A stretch of DNA of 64,000 nt, taken from assembly GCF_050624435.1 (NCBI RefSeq), contig NC_134548.1:124699583-124763582 (forward strand). Direction: 5' to 3'. Positions 1-12,030 of the stretch are shown here, one piece after another. The notes beneath the pieces are model-generated. The model saw nothing but the letters and a program-made list of their open reading frames with translations. It did not search any database and was not told the origin of the DNA. How positions within the stretch are numbered: position 1 is the first letter of the stretch; the number at the start of each line of letters is the position of its first letter. A program made the position numbers and the translations under genes. Source of the DNA: Tenrec ecaudatus (Eukaryota; Chordata; Mammalia; Afrosoricida; Tenrecidae).

Positions 1-294
1 GTATTGGAAGCAGGTCACACTCCTGAGGCAATTAACTACATCAAGGCTGTGAATTGAGTAAGGGAGTTGCATACCACACTAATCGCAGTCTGTTATGAAG
101 GTTTACAACTGATTAACTATGATTACATTGCTATGGTCAGGTCATGGGGGATTACTAGGTTATAACTGCCAAACTATGAGAACTCTGGCCTATCCAAGTA
201 GACAGAAATTTTAATTATCACACAAAGGTTATTTACATTGGTCAGCTCATTTTTTGACCTTAAATAATTGTTGTTGCTTTGTCATATGTTTATA
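1..294. other. Unassigned AT-rich sequence
   Basis: I see no coding region, RNA gene or recognisable repeat here. The stretch ends at an L1 tail on the minus strand. Confidence 0.5.
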
Positions 295-1175
295 ATATTT
301 TATTTTTTAATAGTTTTATTCATATAAAGTTTACATATCATACAGTTCCATAGTTACATTGCTTTTAAAGAGTTGTATATGCATCATTATAGTCAGTTCT
401 AGTGCTCCCTGCCCCCTCCCACATTCATAACTCCCTCCCTAATTTATACTCCTCTCCCTGTAAAATCAGTGCATCAGTTCTAGTCAGTATGCATGTACTC
501 CTTCTGTGCCGCATAAACTGGGAAGTTTAGCAGAAGCAACAAAAATCAAAAGCAAAATGTAACCAAAAAATTAAAAATTAATAATACAAAGATAAAAATA
601 AAACTAAAGAGTAAGAAAGAAAAGACCACTAGAAATATTTTTAAAAGCCCGAAAGGAAATTTATCTTTTGGAACAAGCGAGAAATATTTGAATATAAAGC
701 AAATTCAGGTTGGGTCAAGAGGAAGGTCAACTGACCAAGTATCATATTATACCATAGTTCCATCCACCATAATCAAGTTTACAATGTTCTTGGTATAACA
801 GTGAAGTCATTCTTATCCCTTGACTGTGGCAGAGGGGATCTGCAAGAGGCTCAATCTGACTAGATACTCTGCAGATGGGTTTTGGGCTCCCACTGCCCTC
901 CATAGCCTTCTACAAACTGGGTGCTTACAATTTAAGCTCTGATACTTTTCCTTTTGTGATACATCTTTCATGATACATCATTCCTTTCATGTACATCTCT
1001 GAGATGGCTGCTTGTTCAAACAAGCATTTTAGACCCCAGGCACTATTCCAATTAATAGCCAGGCACCATCTACTTTCTTCACCACATTTTGTGGTAGCAT
1101 CCTTATCTGCAGTGATCTCTTCATGTAGGTGAATATCAACGAGGGCCATGCTTTGTGGTTGTTTATTTTTTGGAA
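295..1175 (-). mobile_element. L1 LINE 3' UTR fragment, old
   Basis: Read on the minus strand this matches, piece by piece, the L1 3' UTR seen again at 32930-33640 (+) and 56525-57250 (-). The T-rich start near 300 is the reversed A tail. The A-rich block at 530-660 corresponds to the T-rich block at 33500-33640. The segment 960-1150 carries the same unit ('...cttcaccacattttgtgg' in + orientation) found in all L1 3' UTR copies in the window. No ORF2 sequence remains. The open frame at 925-1149 is a chance frame in it. Confidence 0.7.
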
Positions 1176-1314
1176 ATTTTTTTTAGGACCACGTTATAAG
1201 GATTAAATGTTCCTGGATTGGGGTAAGAATGAAGTGGCCCACAACCCATCTGTTTGCCCATAGGTTATGAACAGTTGACTTTGAGAGGAGAGAAATTATC
1301 CTGAACTATCCAGG

Positions 1315-1630
1315 TGGGCCCAAAATTATCATAAGGATTGTTATAAGTGAAAGAGGGAAGAAGACAACATAACTAGAGAGATAGCAGTATTGGACCTGAT
1401 GCTGCTGGATCTGAAAATGGAGTCAGAAACCAAGGAATCTGGGTGACCTCCAGAATCTGGAAAAGGCAAGGAAAGAGATTATCCTGTAGAGCCTTCAGAA
1501 GGAACACAACCCTGTGACACGTTGCTTTTAGGTTATCAGATTGCTGGTGTCCAGAACTGTAAGATATTCAATTAATGTTGTTTTAAGCCACTAAATTTGT
1601 GGTAATTTGTAACCCCAACAATAGGAAATT
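1315..1630 (+). mobile_element. MLT1-type LTR fragment (ERVL-MaLR)
   Basis: The 3' part reads 'ttaagccactaaatttgtgg' (1584-1603) followed by a run ending in 'caataggaa', the diagnostic end of MLT1 LTRs. The middle, with 'gaatctgggtgacctccaga', also fits. It is an old mammalian solo LTR remnant with no internal retroviral sequence. The left boundary is uncertain. Confidence 0.75.
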
Positions 1631-1703
1631 GATAAACTTTTCCAATTTGTCCTTTACGCAGCAGCCAGAGGGAGCATGGTGGACCTGCACTGTCAAATAT
1701 ATG

Positions 1704-2430
1704 TGTATTAGTCTGGGTAGACTAGAGAAACAAATTCATGGACACACATATATGTATAAGGAAGATGTTTATATACAAGAACAGTTGAATATTGAGTAAA
1801 CATCCCAGCCTAGTCCCTATCAAGTCCACAAGGCCTATATTAGCCCATATGTCCGGTACCAATCTAGAAAGTCTACTTTAGCCTCATGAAACATGCAGTG
1901 ACACTGAATGCAGGAAGATCACAGGCCAGTGGGTGCAAAGTCAGTGGCGGTAGATGTATTTCTGTGCTGGCAGGGGTCTCCATATGGCTCCTCCAGTTCC
2001 AGGGCTGAATCTGGGTAGATCCATATGGCTTTTCCTCAGGGATGTCTCACAGGAAGTCAGCCTTGTCAGTAGAGAGTCTCCAAGGGTGTGAGCAGAGAGA
2101 GAAGAGTGTATCTTCCGCCATCAAGCTTCAGGGGTCTCTAGATGACTTCTCTGGATCCAAAGGTCTGATTGTCTCAGGGTAGGTCCACGTGGCTTCTCCA
2201 GATGCCATGGCATAGTGCTATGTGTCTTGTCAGTAGAGTATCATCTCAGGGAGTGAGCTGTGTGTGAGACTGTCTCCTGCCTCCAAGGAGAAAATACCGC
2301 AGTTCCCAGAATTATCAGAAGACGGCCATGCCCACAAAGAGGTTTCATTGACTATCTCCATATTGAAAGGCTAGACTCCACCCCTACACTCTGAATTCTC
2401 AGATTGCCTCCAGATTACGTAACTGCCACA
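1704..2430 (-). mobile_element. Solo LTR, ERVL/MLT2-like, minus strand
   Basis: It begins 'tgtattagtctgggtagact' on the plus strand, the reverse of the typical MLT2-type LTR end, and finishes in 'ccaca', giving TG...CA termini over 727 bp. Flanks are 'atatg' (1699-1703) and 'atgtg' (2431-2435), a 4-of-5 match to the 5-bp duplication expected for ERVL. A shorter relative is at 11548-12030. No gag, pol or env sequence flanks it, so it is probably a solo LTR. It splits an older DNA-transposon-like repeat. The sub-family name is inferred from memory. Confidence 0.7.
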
Positions 2431-2830
2431 ATGTGGTAGCCACTAGCCACATGTGGTAAATGAGCACTTGAAACAGAACTGATCTGGAATGAGAAAGGTG
2501 GTGCCCAGGGGTAGATGGGTGGGGAGAGACAAGCACACGCTGACTTTGAAAAGCTTAGTATTAAAAGAACTTGGGTGGCACAGAACAGGGTAGTGTTTTC
2601 TTCTTAGAAACTACGTGACAGCCCAACAACAAGAATGGTAGGTAATGTCAAAAAGATCATTAACAAGTTTTAAGTTTATTTCATGTCCGTATGTAATATT
2701 TTATGTGAAATGAATATGATATCAAATTTAACTCCACCTATTTAATTATACTTTTATAATGTGGCTACTAGAAAATGTAAAAGTATCTATATAACTCATA
2801 TTTCTCTTGTGCCGCACAGCTATAGAAAGT
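2431..2830 (+). mobile_element. Old DNA-transposon-like interspersed repeat, interrupted
   Basis: The left end 'gtagccactagccacatgtg' and the right end near 2759-2783 ('atgtggctactagaaaatg') match the two ends of a mammalian-wide repeat whose ends contain 'agccacatgtggct'. The preceding piece 'cactgtcaaatat' at 1689-1700 would be the outer left end, separated by the LTR at 1704-2430. I recognise the repeat but not its formal name. The middle (2500-2640) is too diverged to align by eye. Confidence 0.45.
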
Positions 2831-2852
2831 ACGTCACATATTGTATTTTCCT

Positions 2853-2925
2853 TCTTTAAACCCCTCAATGGCTTCCCCCTTTTCTTGAAGTATGGCTCCA
2901 AGTAAAACCTGATTGCTACAAAGTC
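2853..2925 (+). mobile_element. L2 LINE fragment
   Basis: The string 'cccctcaatggcttccccct' and the following 'gtatggctccaagtaaaacc' match the L2 3' region ('cttcaatggctccccattgc' in the consensus). It is short and old. Confidence 0.55.
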
Positions 2926-3324
2926 ATAGAAATATCTATTACAACAAAAATATTAAAGTATGAAGCTATTGTTTTTGTTTTCTTTTCTTTTTTTATCCTC
3001 CATCTTTGTCTTTCCCCTTCTGAAGCAGTGTTTCCATCACTATCTTTTCTCTGAAGCATCCTGTGCTCTTTGATTTGTACCTGAAGACTTCAGTTTGGGC
3101 ATCCTTAAAGAACTCAACTTGTGTTTTTAGATGTTGTTCCTCGGGGAACCAAAAAGGAGTTTGATGAGGCAAGACCCAGAGCAAGAGAATGGCCTTTGCC
3201 AAATCGCTGCCAAGACTTCCCAGGCCTCATTTGAGGGAGCTGAGAAGGAAAGTTCTTCTGTGGCTCAGCCAGGGACCAAAGCACACCGGGATTCCTAGTG
3301 TGCTGACCACAAAAACTCAGAACT

Positions 3325-3582
3325 CACTGCCATCAAGTCCATTCTGATTCAGAGCAACCCTGGAAGGCAGACCAGAAGTGTCCCTCTGGGTTTCCAAGAC
3401 TGTAAGTCCTCACAGGCATAGAAAGCTCCATCTTTGTCCTGAAGAGCAGCTGGCGCTTTTCAACTGCTGATTTTGCAGTTAGCAGCCCATTTCTCCCAAA
3501 GAGTGGCTGATGGCTTTGAAATACTGAGCTGATCTTGTGGTTAGAAGCCAAATGCCTAACCCAATAGGCCACCAGGTCACAT
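3325..3582 (-). mobile_element. AfroSINE with internal duplication
   Basis: On the plus strand it runs from the tail ('tgccatcaagtccattctga') to the tRNA-derived head ('gcctaacccaataggccacc'), so the SINE lies on the minus strand. The box-B-like part appears twice, at about 3444-3489 and 3498-3560, suggesting an internal partial duplication or two merged copies. The 79-codon open frame on the minus strand is just this SINE. Confidence 0.8.
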
Positions 3583-3789
3583 CTGGGCTGGCAGGTGTCC
3601 TTGATTAGTCTTCAGGGAGTAACTCTAAAACTTGTCTGTCGGTTTAATGGAGCTTCCACACTAAGAAGTGACAACCAAGGACTTGGCTTCCTGCTTTGGA
3701 GGAAAGATCCACTGGAAACCTTATGCAGGGCTTCAAAACATTCCAAAACTGAAAGCCTAATGAATGGAGGGAGCAGGACTTTATTGGAG

Positions 3790-6405
3790 ACAGTGCCAAA
3801 AAATGGATTAATATTAGACGTTTTGAATTTTAAAAAACCCTGTGATTTGCTATGCCAGAAATAACACAATAAAGAGGAGTGACATGACATTCATTGTAAA
3901 AAAAAGGACATTGTAAAATCAATCATGCAGCATAATGCTGTGTGATAGGATTATATATCTGTCCTTTAAAAAGTTGAATCAATACAAATATCATGCAAAT
4001 TTATGCCCCTACCACTAAAGCTAGTAGTGGAATAAATTGAAGAATTCTATCAACTATTTTAGTCACAAATTGTTCAAACACTCAATCAGGAGGCATTGAT
4101 AATTTTGATGATTGGAATGCAGAAGTTGTAAACAAAGAGTAAGGAAGAGTAGTTGAAAAATATGGACTTGGTGATGCAACGAAAGCTAGAGATTGCATGA
4201 TATATTTTTAAGAAAGTAGACATGTATTCACAGCAAATATCTTTATCCAGCACCACAGAAGGACTTCCCCAGACGGAATACACAGAAATCAAATCGACAA
4301 CATCTGTGGGAAGAGATGTTGGAGAAGCTCAATATGAGAAGCTAAAATGTGGCCAGGAGCTGACTGTGGAACAAATCAACAATTATTCATAAGTAAGTTT
4401 AGGATAATGCTAAAGAAAAGTAAAGCAATTCTAAAAGAGCCAAAATACAACCTTGAGTCTACCTACTTGAATTTCCAGAACATCTCAAGAACAGGGTTTC
4501 AGCATTAGACACTAATGACAGAAGACATGATGAGCTGTGGGGAGGACATCAAGACCATCATTCATTAAGTGAGCAAAAGGTCATTAAAAGAGAGGGACAA
4601 AAGAAAAAAATCAAAGTGCATTTCAGAAGAGACTCCAAAACTTGCTTTAAACCATAGAGTAGCCAGAATAAATGGAAGAAATGATGGCGTCAATGAGCTA
4701 CATAGAAATTTTCAAATGGCAGCTTGAGAAGACAAAATCAAACAGTATAATGAAATGTGCAGACCTAGAATTAGGAAACTAAAAAGGAAGAGCACATTCA
4801 ACATATCTTAATCTGAAATAACTCAAGAAAAATTCAAGGCTTCAGTAACAACATTGAAAGACTCTTTGAGCAAGAGATTGAATGATGCAGGAAGATGGAA
4901 AGAATGCATAGGATCACTGTACCAAAAATAAATGGTCGACATTCCACAATTTCAGGAGGTGGCATACTGACATAATATAGGGGTGCTAAAGGAAGAAGCT
5001 CAAGCTGCACTGAAAGAATTAATCAAAAATAGGGTTCCAAGATTTGATGGAATACCAATTGAAATGGTTCAAGGAGCTGAGGAAGCACTCAGGAAATTTG
5101 GAAAGAGCTACTTAGCCAATTGACAGGAAAAGATCCATATGTTTTCCAATTCGAAAGAAAGGTTACAGAACATACTGCTCAAAAATATAGAACAATGTCA
5201 CTGATATCACAGATAAGTGATTTTTTTTGTGAAGATCATCCAACAATTGCAGCCATAAATTGACAGGAAGCTGGATTCCGAAGAGGACATTGAACAAGGG
5301 ATATCCTTGTTGATGTCAAAAGGAATCTTGGCTCAAAGCATAGAATACCAGAAAGGTGTTTACTTGTGCTTTATTGACTATGTAAAAGCATTTGACTGTG
5401 TGGACAAACCTTGGGAAGAATGAGAATTCCACAACACTTCATTGTGCTTATGCTGAACTTGTACATGGATTAAGAATCAGTTATGGGAAAAGAGCAAGGG
5501 TTACTATCAGGAAAGGTATGTGACAGGGTTGTTGCCTTTCACCATATTTATTCAATCTGTAATCTGATAAAATCATTATGAAATGTGGCCTATATGAAGA
5601 ACAATGAGACATCAGAATTGGAGCATGGCTTGTTAACCTTGTTTGCTGAACAGGAGAAAGACATGAAGTCTTGTTGATGAAGATCAAGCATTTCAGCTTC
5701 AGTATGGAGAATAGCTCAATGTAAAGGAGACCTAAATCCTCACAACTGGACTAATAGGTAACATCATGATAAATGAAAAAAAAGGTTAAAGTTATCAAGA
5801 ATTTTGTCTTGATTTGAGTGACAATCAATGCTCATGGAAGCATCAGTCAAGAAATCAAAACATGAATTGCATTAGGTAAACCTGATGATGCACAAGGCCT
5901 CTTTAGATTATTGAAGAACCTGGATGCCACTTTGAGTGTTAAGGTGAGCGTGGCCCAAGCCATGGTAATTTCATTTCCCTCATATGCATGTGAAAATTGG
6001 ACACTGAATAAGGAAGACTGTAGATGAATCTATGCATTTGAATTGCCATTCTGAAGAAGAATAGTGAATGTATTAGATAGCTAAAAGGACAAACTGATTT
6101 TTCTTGGAGGAAGTATAGCCAGAGTTCTCCTTAGAAGCAAGTATGGTAGACTTCATCTTACATACTTTGGACATATCAGGAAAGACTAGTTACTGGAGAA
6201 GGACATCATGATTGGTAAAGTAGATGGGGCAGCGATAAAAGGAAGAACTTCAAGGAGGTAGATTGACAATGTGGCTGCAACAATGGGCTCAAGCATAGGA
6301 ACAATTTGTGATGATGGTGCAGGACTGCGCAGTGTCTCCTTCTGCTGTGCATAAGGTTACTGTGGGTTGGAACCAACTTTATGGCACCTAACAGCAGCAA
6401 GAAAG
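3790..6405 (+). pseudogene. RTE (BovB-like) LINE, nearly full-length, dead
   Basis: This is the longest uninterrupted copy of the afrotherian RTE LINE here. The endonuclease region is recognisable near 4100-4330: 'DWNAEVVNKE' around 4110, then 'GLGDAT' and 'SPDGIHRNQID' near 4260-4300, all typical of RTE/BovB apurinic endonucleases. The reverse transcriptase spans about 4990-5760, with 'ALLVDVKRN'-like and 'LMLNLYMD'-like stretches. The YADD box region near 5640 is destroyed. The 3' end reads 'ggttggaaccaactttatgg' and a short 'cagcagcaag' tail, the RTE terminus. Many stops and frameshifts in all frames make it non-functional. The 5' limit is approximate; some 5' UTR may extend to about 3600. 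Confidence 0.85.
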
Positions 6406-8138
6406 TAATTAGCATTTCATTGGTGTTTGTCAGGATGACTCAGCCCAAGTGCTAGTTTTCTGTGCATCTTGAATTGGGTTTGTCACAAAGATGGTGTTGT
6501 CCATGCCCAAGGCATTGATGGACATGTGTTTTCATCTTCCTGAATCAAAAAGTCATGTTGAGGCTACACTGCTCATTACGGGATATTAGGCAGGCCAGAT
6601 CTGGTAACAACCAGTTCTGCAACCTCCCCATATAATTGTTTTCTTAATTCGGTACCTGGTTTGCCTAGTAAGGGAGCAACTTAAAACAGAAATTGGTTCT
6701 TGTTTTAACCCAGATATCAAAGTTGAAGGCTAATTTTAAGACTATACCTTCCAGGAGACTAAGGATAATGATTTGACTCACAACTGCTAGTAAGGTGGAG
6801 ACTTCATATGCATCCCACCTTAATCTTGCCTCATCAATATAATAGACAACTTACTTCAAAATGGATCTATAAATATAGTCATAGAGGCAAGGATTTACAA
6901 TAGATCAAAAAATGGATGACTTTGGGGAGCAGAGTAGTTCCCTGTAAACAGTGGGGTAAGACAAAGAAAAGAAAAAGCACCACCTCTCAATAAGAAAATA
7001 AATGGATCCTGGAAAAAAGAAAAGTTTATTCTTCATTGGTACTTCAGTTTCATACTTGCCTAGGGTCTCATTCTCCTCTTAGGCCATCACCATTGTTCAT
7101 TTCAACAACTAACTTTGTCACTGGCTACATCATTTGCAGGAGGTTTAAAAATATGAATTCTGTAGAGATTGATCTGGTATCCCTGGATCTATGCACAGAG
7201 GGACTGAGGAAACCTTTACAAACCATTCCAATGAGCAGTCGCAATTTTCTGGCCTAAAATAGTAAATTGAATACCAGAGATGATAAAGCTTTGGGGAAAT
7301 TCAGGAGGTCTCATATATAAATGTGAAGCTATTGTGTACCTACTGCATTTGAGCCTTTTGCAATTTATCATGTTTAGGAGAGTAGGTATTGTGGTAACTA
7401 ATATTTGTACAACCTGTAATTTACTATTTGTACTCTAGGTAAAGCTATCTATATATTTATGTCTACTTGAAATTGTTAGTTTTTGCAGCACCAAAATGAA
7501 AACAGATGTGTCCTTTAGTGTAATGCTCAGCAGTATCGCTATGAACAAGTATAATTGCACTCTGCTTATTTTATGGTTTTCTAATAATGAATTCCTTTTT
7601 CTCACTGACAAAGTCTAGACTTTCAGAATTAACCTAAAATAAATTCTCTTACCCTTACCCCTTTTCAACAATAGCTTTTGACTTAAAGTTAAACTTGTTA
7701 TTGCCATTTAAATAGCAAAATATCCCACCTTTTTCTTAGCAGCTTGTTACAATATGCATTTAAATGGGATTGATGTAAAAGAGCAACACAAAAAATTTCT
7801 GATGTTAGAAAAGTTGTATTTCTAGGTTTGGTCCCTATGATGTCCTGTAGCATAGCCTTTTTGTATCATAGACTAAATTTCAAGATTTCTTTGTGAGATT
7901 ACTGTATTAATTCTACAGAAATAATTGTAAGAGCTAAGCCACTGCCTTTAATATGAAATTCCTAATTTGATATTTGGGGAAATAATATCCAGGAAATCAT
8001 GATTTCAAAATCAAGATTGATCTGCTCAGTTTAGATTTGGAAAGTCGAAGGCAAACTAAAAGTTTTTAGCTTGTATGTGTTAGTTATAGATATACACACA
8101 GATATACTCAGATTTACGGCAATATAGAAGAGTAGGAG
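6406..8138. other. Unassigned sequence
   Basis: No gene, RNA or recognisable repeat was found. The short open frame 7036-7257 (+) has no family features and is in typical AT-rich DNA. Confidence 0.4.
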
Positions 8139-8140
8139 TA

Positions 8141-8588
8141 CCGTATATACTCATGTATAAGCCGAATTGTTCAGCACAAAAAAAATGTGCTGAAAAACAG
8201 GTTCGGCTTATACATGGGTTAATGGTACCCCAGCGAGGTGTAACATCTCACAGGTGATTGCTGTTCCTCCGCTGTTCATTCAAAACCCCCCTGACACTGC
8301 AGGGCTTTGAATGTTTGTTTACTCACATCTAACCAATCAGAGCCATCCTATGATGCGGACACCTCCAGTTCACAGAAGCACACGTAGTGATTCACTTACG
8401 GGCAGATGAACTGGTAAGGATATGTCTGTGGCTGCTCTCCGTCTCTCCCCTCTGGTCTCTGTGTTAATTCACATCCTGCATTTCCCACCCTAGGCTTATA
8501 CTCAAGTCAATCAGTTTTTCTGGTTTCCCAGGTAATAATTAGGTACCTCGGCTTATACTCGGGTCAGCTTATATTCGAGTACGTACAG
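8141..8588 (+). mobile_element. Pogo/Tigger-family non-autonomous element (MITE)
   Basis: The element is 448 bp, flanked by TA at 8139-8140 and 8589-8590 as expected for Tc1/mariner/pogo. The left end 'ccgtatatactcatgtata' and the reverse complement of the right end 'ctgtacgtactcgaatata' form imperfect inverted repeats. A second sub-terminal inverted pair ('gtataagcc' / 'ggcttat') adds to this. Its right 100 bp are almost identical to the right end of the transposase-bearing copy at 53559-54327, so the two are one family. The interior has no transposase sequence. Confidence 0.85.
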
Positions 8589-8799
8589 TATATTCCTATT
8601 TTTACAAAATAATCCTTTAATAAACCCCAATAGGAAAAGTCATGATTCCTGGATGCCCAACATGGTTTGGTTTGCATATATTTCTATCTTCTTGCTGTTG
8701 TTGCTAGCAATCCACACCTCCACCCTACATGTTTATTCTTTTTTTTCCCCTTTGTCATAGCACTCCAAGTGCCCCCATCTGTGTCGCAGCACGTTCTCT

Positions 8800-8880
8800 A
8801 CATACAGTGGCTCCAGCACCACGCTTACTAGCTGTGTGGCCTGGCCAATCATCTAACCTCTCTGTGCTTCAGTATATGTA

Positions 8881-8943
<63 letters not shown>

Positions 8944-9032
8944 AATTATGATGGTACTGCTTCACGGAATTGTTAGGCAATTGTTAAGAAGAAGAAAAAG
9001 AGTAGATTTAAAGTGCTTGGGCACACCACTGG
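8800..9032 (-). mobile_element. MIR SINE interrupted by a microsatellite
   Basis: The left part 'ttactagctgtgtggcctgg' plus 'aacctctctgtgcttcag', and the right part 'ggaattatgatggtactgct' plus 'aaagtgcttgggcacaccac', are the two halves of a MIR read on the minus strand. The TG/TA microsatellite 8875-8941 grew inside it. Confidence 0.75.
8875..8941. repeat. (TG)n(TA)n microsatellite
   Basis: An alternating purine-pyrimidine tract: about 7 TG units followed by about 23 TA units. It is likely length-polymorphic. Confidence 0.95.
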
Positions 9033-9196
9033 CAATGTATGCAAACTATTATTTTTACCAATTTAAATTGTGCTATTGATGTTCCCACTACTCTTCTCAA
9101 CTCTCGGCACACTAAAGACCCCAAATTTATGAAGCTGGTTTCTCAAGGCCTCCTTCTTCCCGTAGCCCTCCTGAATCACAGAGAAATGACAAACTC

Positions 9197-9368
9197 GAGT
9201 GGCAGAGTGGCTTAAACTTGGGGCTGTTACAAAAAGGGAGAAAGATGAGGCCAGTTATTTCTGTAAAGATTTTCAGCCTCAGAAATCTTCTGGGGAAGTT
9301 TTATCAAGACTTCTAGGGTCACCTGTGTTTGAATTGACTTGATGGCTGTGGGTTTGAGGGGTTTTTCC
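9197..9368 (+). mobile_element. AfroSINE, degenerate
   Basis: The head 'gtggcagagtggcttaaact', middle 'agggagaaagatgaggccag' and tail 'gaattgacttgatggctgtg' follow the AfroSINE order on the plus strand. The 65-codon frame on the minus strand is an antisense shadow. Confidence 0.65.
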
Positions 9369-9744
9369 AGTCTCATTTCTTTCTCATTGTCATAAATGCA
9401 GAGTTTGGATTTGGAAAATGCCATTGGAACCCAGAAAACAACATACTACAAACAAAACAGAAAATCAAAACTAATTGTTCATAAGACCTCCATCTTTCTC
9501 AGCTTCCTGACACCTTGACCGCAGTGGTTTCCTGTTCCACATTTTGCTGACTCACCTCAATTTTGAAAACTGAAGCCTACTCTTTCCCCGTTTTTTTTTG
9601 TTTTGTTTTTTATGTTAGCTCATTTGCTATCTCTCTCTTGGCACTTAGAACACTAAACCAATTCTTGCTGTTTATCTTCAGTGTGATTTCCAAAACGATT
9701 GGGATTTCTCTAGGTCTGAGGAGAGTGTCTGGCATATGATGTCT

Positions 9745-10500
9745 GGTGCCTTCTGCGTTTCAATTCATAGTGAGCCTTCATGCAACAAAATGCAGCACTG
9801 GCTGGTCATGCTCCGTCCTCACAAATGTTCTGTTTAAATTCATTGTTGCAGCATTCTGTCAGACCATCTCATTCATGGTCTTCCTCTTTTTCACCGACTT
9901 TACCAAGTATGATGTCCTTCTCCAGAAATTAGCTCCTCCATATTCCATGTCTAAAGTATGCAGAATAAAGTGGCTCCATAATGTGCCATCTGATTGATTC
10001 AAAGTGGCCAGTGCCAGTCCAATTCACTCAGGCTATCGACCTTTATGCATCCTATTTTGACAACTTCCAATTTTCCTAGATTCATACTGCTCACATTCTA
10101 CATTTTGATTATAAATTGGTGTTTGCTGCTGTTTCTTCTCATTTTTAATCATGCTACATCAGCAAATTATGGTCCCCAAAGCTTTATTCCATCAATTTGA
10201 TAGTCGACAGTACTTTAAAGACGGAGGTATGTCCCAGTCATATTTTGAATACTTTCCAACCTGAGGGACTCATTATCCAGCACTTGATCAGACAGCCTAC
10301 TGCTGTTTAAAAGCGTTTTCAATGGCCATATTTTTAAGTAGTGGACAGACAAGTCCTTCTTCCTAGTATGTCTTAATCTCGAAGTTCTGCTAAAACCTGT
10401 CCACGTTGGGTGACCCTGCTGGTATTCGAAATGCTGTTGGTATAGTTCTAGCATCACCAATGCCACATCAGTGTGTCAGACTGACAGACACATTATTGTC
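9745..10500 (-). mobile_element. RTE LINE deletion derivative (3' end fused to 5' end)
   Basis: Plus-strand positions 9760-10010 are the reversed RTE 3' end and C-terminal region. From about 10045 the sequence jumps to the reversed start of the long ORF and 5' UTR: 'ccaattttcctagattcata' then 'tgtttgctgctgtttcttct', and finally 'gggtgaccctgctggtattc' near 10410. The 5' terminus reads 'gtgtgtcagactgacagaca'. The endonuclease and reverse transcriptase domains are absent, so this is an internally deleted copy. Confidence 0.75.
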
Positions 10501-11069
10501 TGGCATATCGTGGATGTTTATTATGTGCTTGGGTGAAAATGGAATTAATTAATTAATCAATGGCTCGTGTGCAGAGTGGTTCCAAGCATCAGGCTCACAA
10601 TCTACTTTCCTTGGTTAAAATTCTCCCTACCTCAGTCACATGCCTCTTTTACATTTGGCAGTTCCTATACTTTCTACCTCTCCGTTATTTAGCTGTCATC
10701 ATTTTCTGGTATTATGGTACACTATGTGAGCACCTAGCACAGTTATGTGTAGAAGAAGAAACGAACCACAATTAACCATAGGTAAAGTTGCATCACCTGA
10801 AGCATAATGAATTTTAACTTGCATAATTAATCCAGGGACCTTCAGGTTAATTGCATATTTTGATTGATCCTTACACTGGGAATAATCAGTGACTAATTCT
10901 CATGGAATTTGAATACATTTTACATACTCTCTATTCCAATGATATGCAACATACCTGAATCTTTGATCTGGGATTTGGTCAGGCATATTGTGATCATTCA
11001 ATGACAGATATAGCAGATGGAGAAGACTAGTTTCAATTGCCATTAATCCCAGAATGCACTGTGGGAGTT
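10501..11069. other. Mostly unassigned; weak MIR-like stretch
   Basis: The segment 10580-10770 vaguely follows a reversed MIR (for example 'aatctactttccttggttaaa' and 'gagcacctagcacag'), but the match is too weak to call. The rest shows nothing recognisable. Confidence 0.35.
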
Positions 11070-11547
11070 TAGTCTAGCCAGATTTGTAAGGTAGAATTGG
11101 GATTATGATAGTCGGGGTTGGGGGGGCTGGAGGAACCTTTTAGGAACTAGAAGAAAGTTGTATGTTTCATCGTTGCTATAGTGCACCCTGACTGGCTCAT
11201 CTCCTCCCCGCGACCCTTCTGTAAGGGGATGTCCAGTTGCCTACAGGTGGATCTTGGGTCCCCAATCTGCAGTCCCCCTAATTCACAATGATTAGATTAT
11301 TTGTTCTTTGATGCCTGATACCTGATCCCTTCGACACCTTGTGAGCACACAGGCTGGTATGCTTTGTTGCTTCTGAGCTAGATGGCCGCTTGTTTACCTT
11401 CAAGCCTTTAAGACCCAAAGGCGCTATATATTTTGACAACTGGCCACCATCAGCTTACTTCACCACTTTTGCTTATGTACCTATTTGTCTTCAGAGATTG
11501 TATTGGGAAGGTCAGTCTACAATGGTATGATTTTTATTCTTTGATGT
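11070..11547 (-). mobile_element. L1 3' UTR fragment, interrupted by an LTR
   Basis: Reversed L1 3' UTR of the G-rich-tailed family: 'gtctagccagatttgtaagg', 'ccttctgtaaggggatgtcc' and 'ttgcttctgagctagatggc' occur in the same order as in 25640-26110. The continuation 'taatacctgatccctttgac' is at 12038-12057, beyond the LTR. Confidence 0.85.
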
Positions 11548-12030
11548 TGTATTAATCTGGGTACTTTAGAGAAACAAATCCACCAAAACTCATGTATGAG
11601 AGAGTTTTATGTAAAGGTTAAGTGAAAACATCCCAACCCAGTGCTGCCCAAGCCCACAAGTCCAACATGAACCCATATAACCAACACCAATCCACAAAGT
11701 CCTCCTCCATCTCACAAAGCAGAAGCAATGACACCGACTGCAGGAGGAAAGCCAAATCAGTGAATGTGTCAGCATCTCCACACGGCTGCTTCAGCACCCA
11801 GGGTGGCATCAGGGTAGGTCCATGTGGCTTCTCCTTGGGGATATCTTTCAGGAAGTCAGCCTTGCAAACTGAAGCAAGGAACTGCTAAGGCAGCTGCACC
11901 CTCGTGCGACCATCACAAAGCAAGAGACCCTAGACCTCGAAAGGCGAGGCTCACCAAGCCATTTATCCCTCTGCCCTTTAATTAACCCCACATGTGTTTA
12001 TCGGCCAGGTTGGCACAATAAAGTAACTCA
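11548..12030 (-). mobile_element. Solo LTR, ERVL/MLT2-like, inserted in an L1
   Basis: It starts 'tgtattaatctgggtacttt' and ends 'aagtaactca' on the plus strand, giving TG...CA termini over 483 bp. The flanks 'gatgt' (11543-11547) and 'gatat' (12031-12035) match at 4 of 5 positions, as expected for an ERVL 5-bp duplication. The interior 'aacatcccaacccagtgctg' and 'gtaggtccatgtggcttctcc' parallels the LTR at 1704-2430. Three open frames across it are chance frames. Confidence 0.75.

Noticed and set aside
1704..2430. Provirus with coding genes
   Set aside because: Only LTR-like sequence is present. No retroviral gene sequence adjoins this or the other two ERVL-type LTRs.
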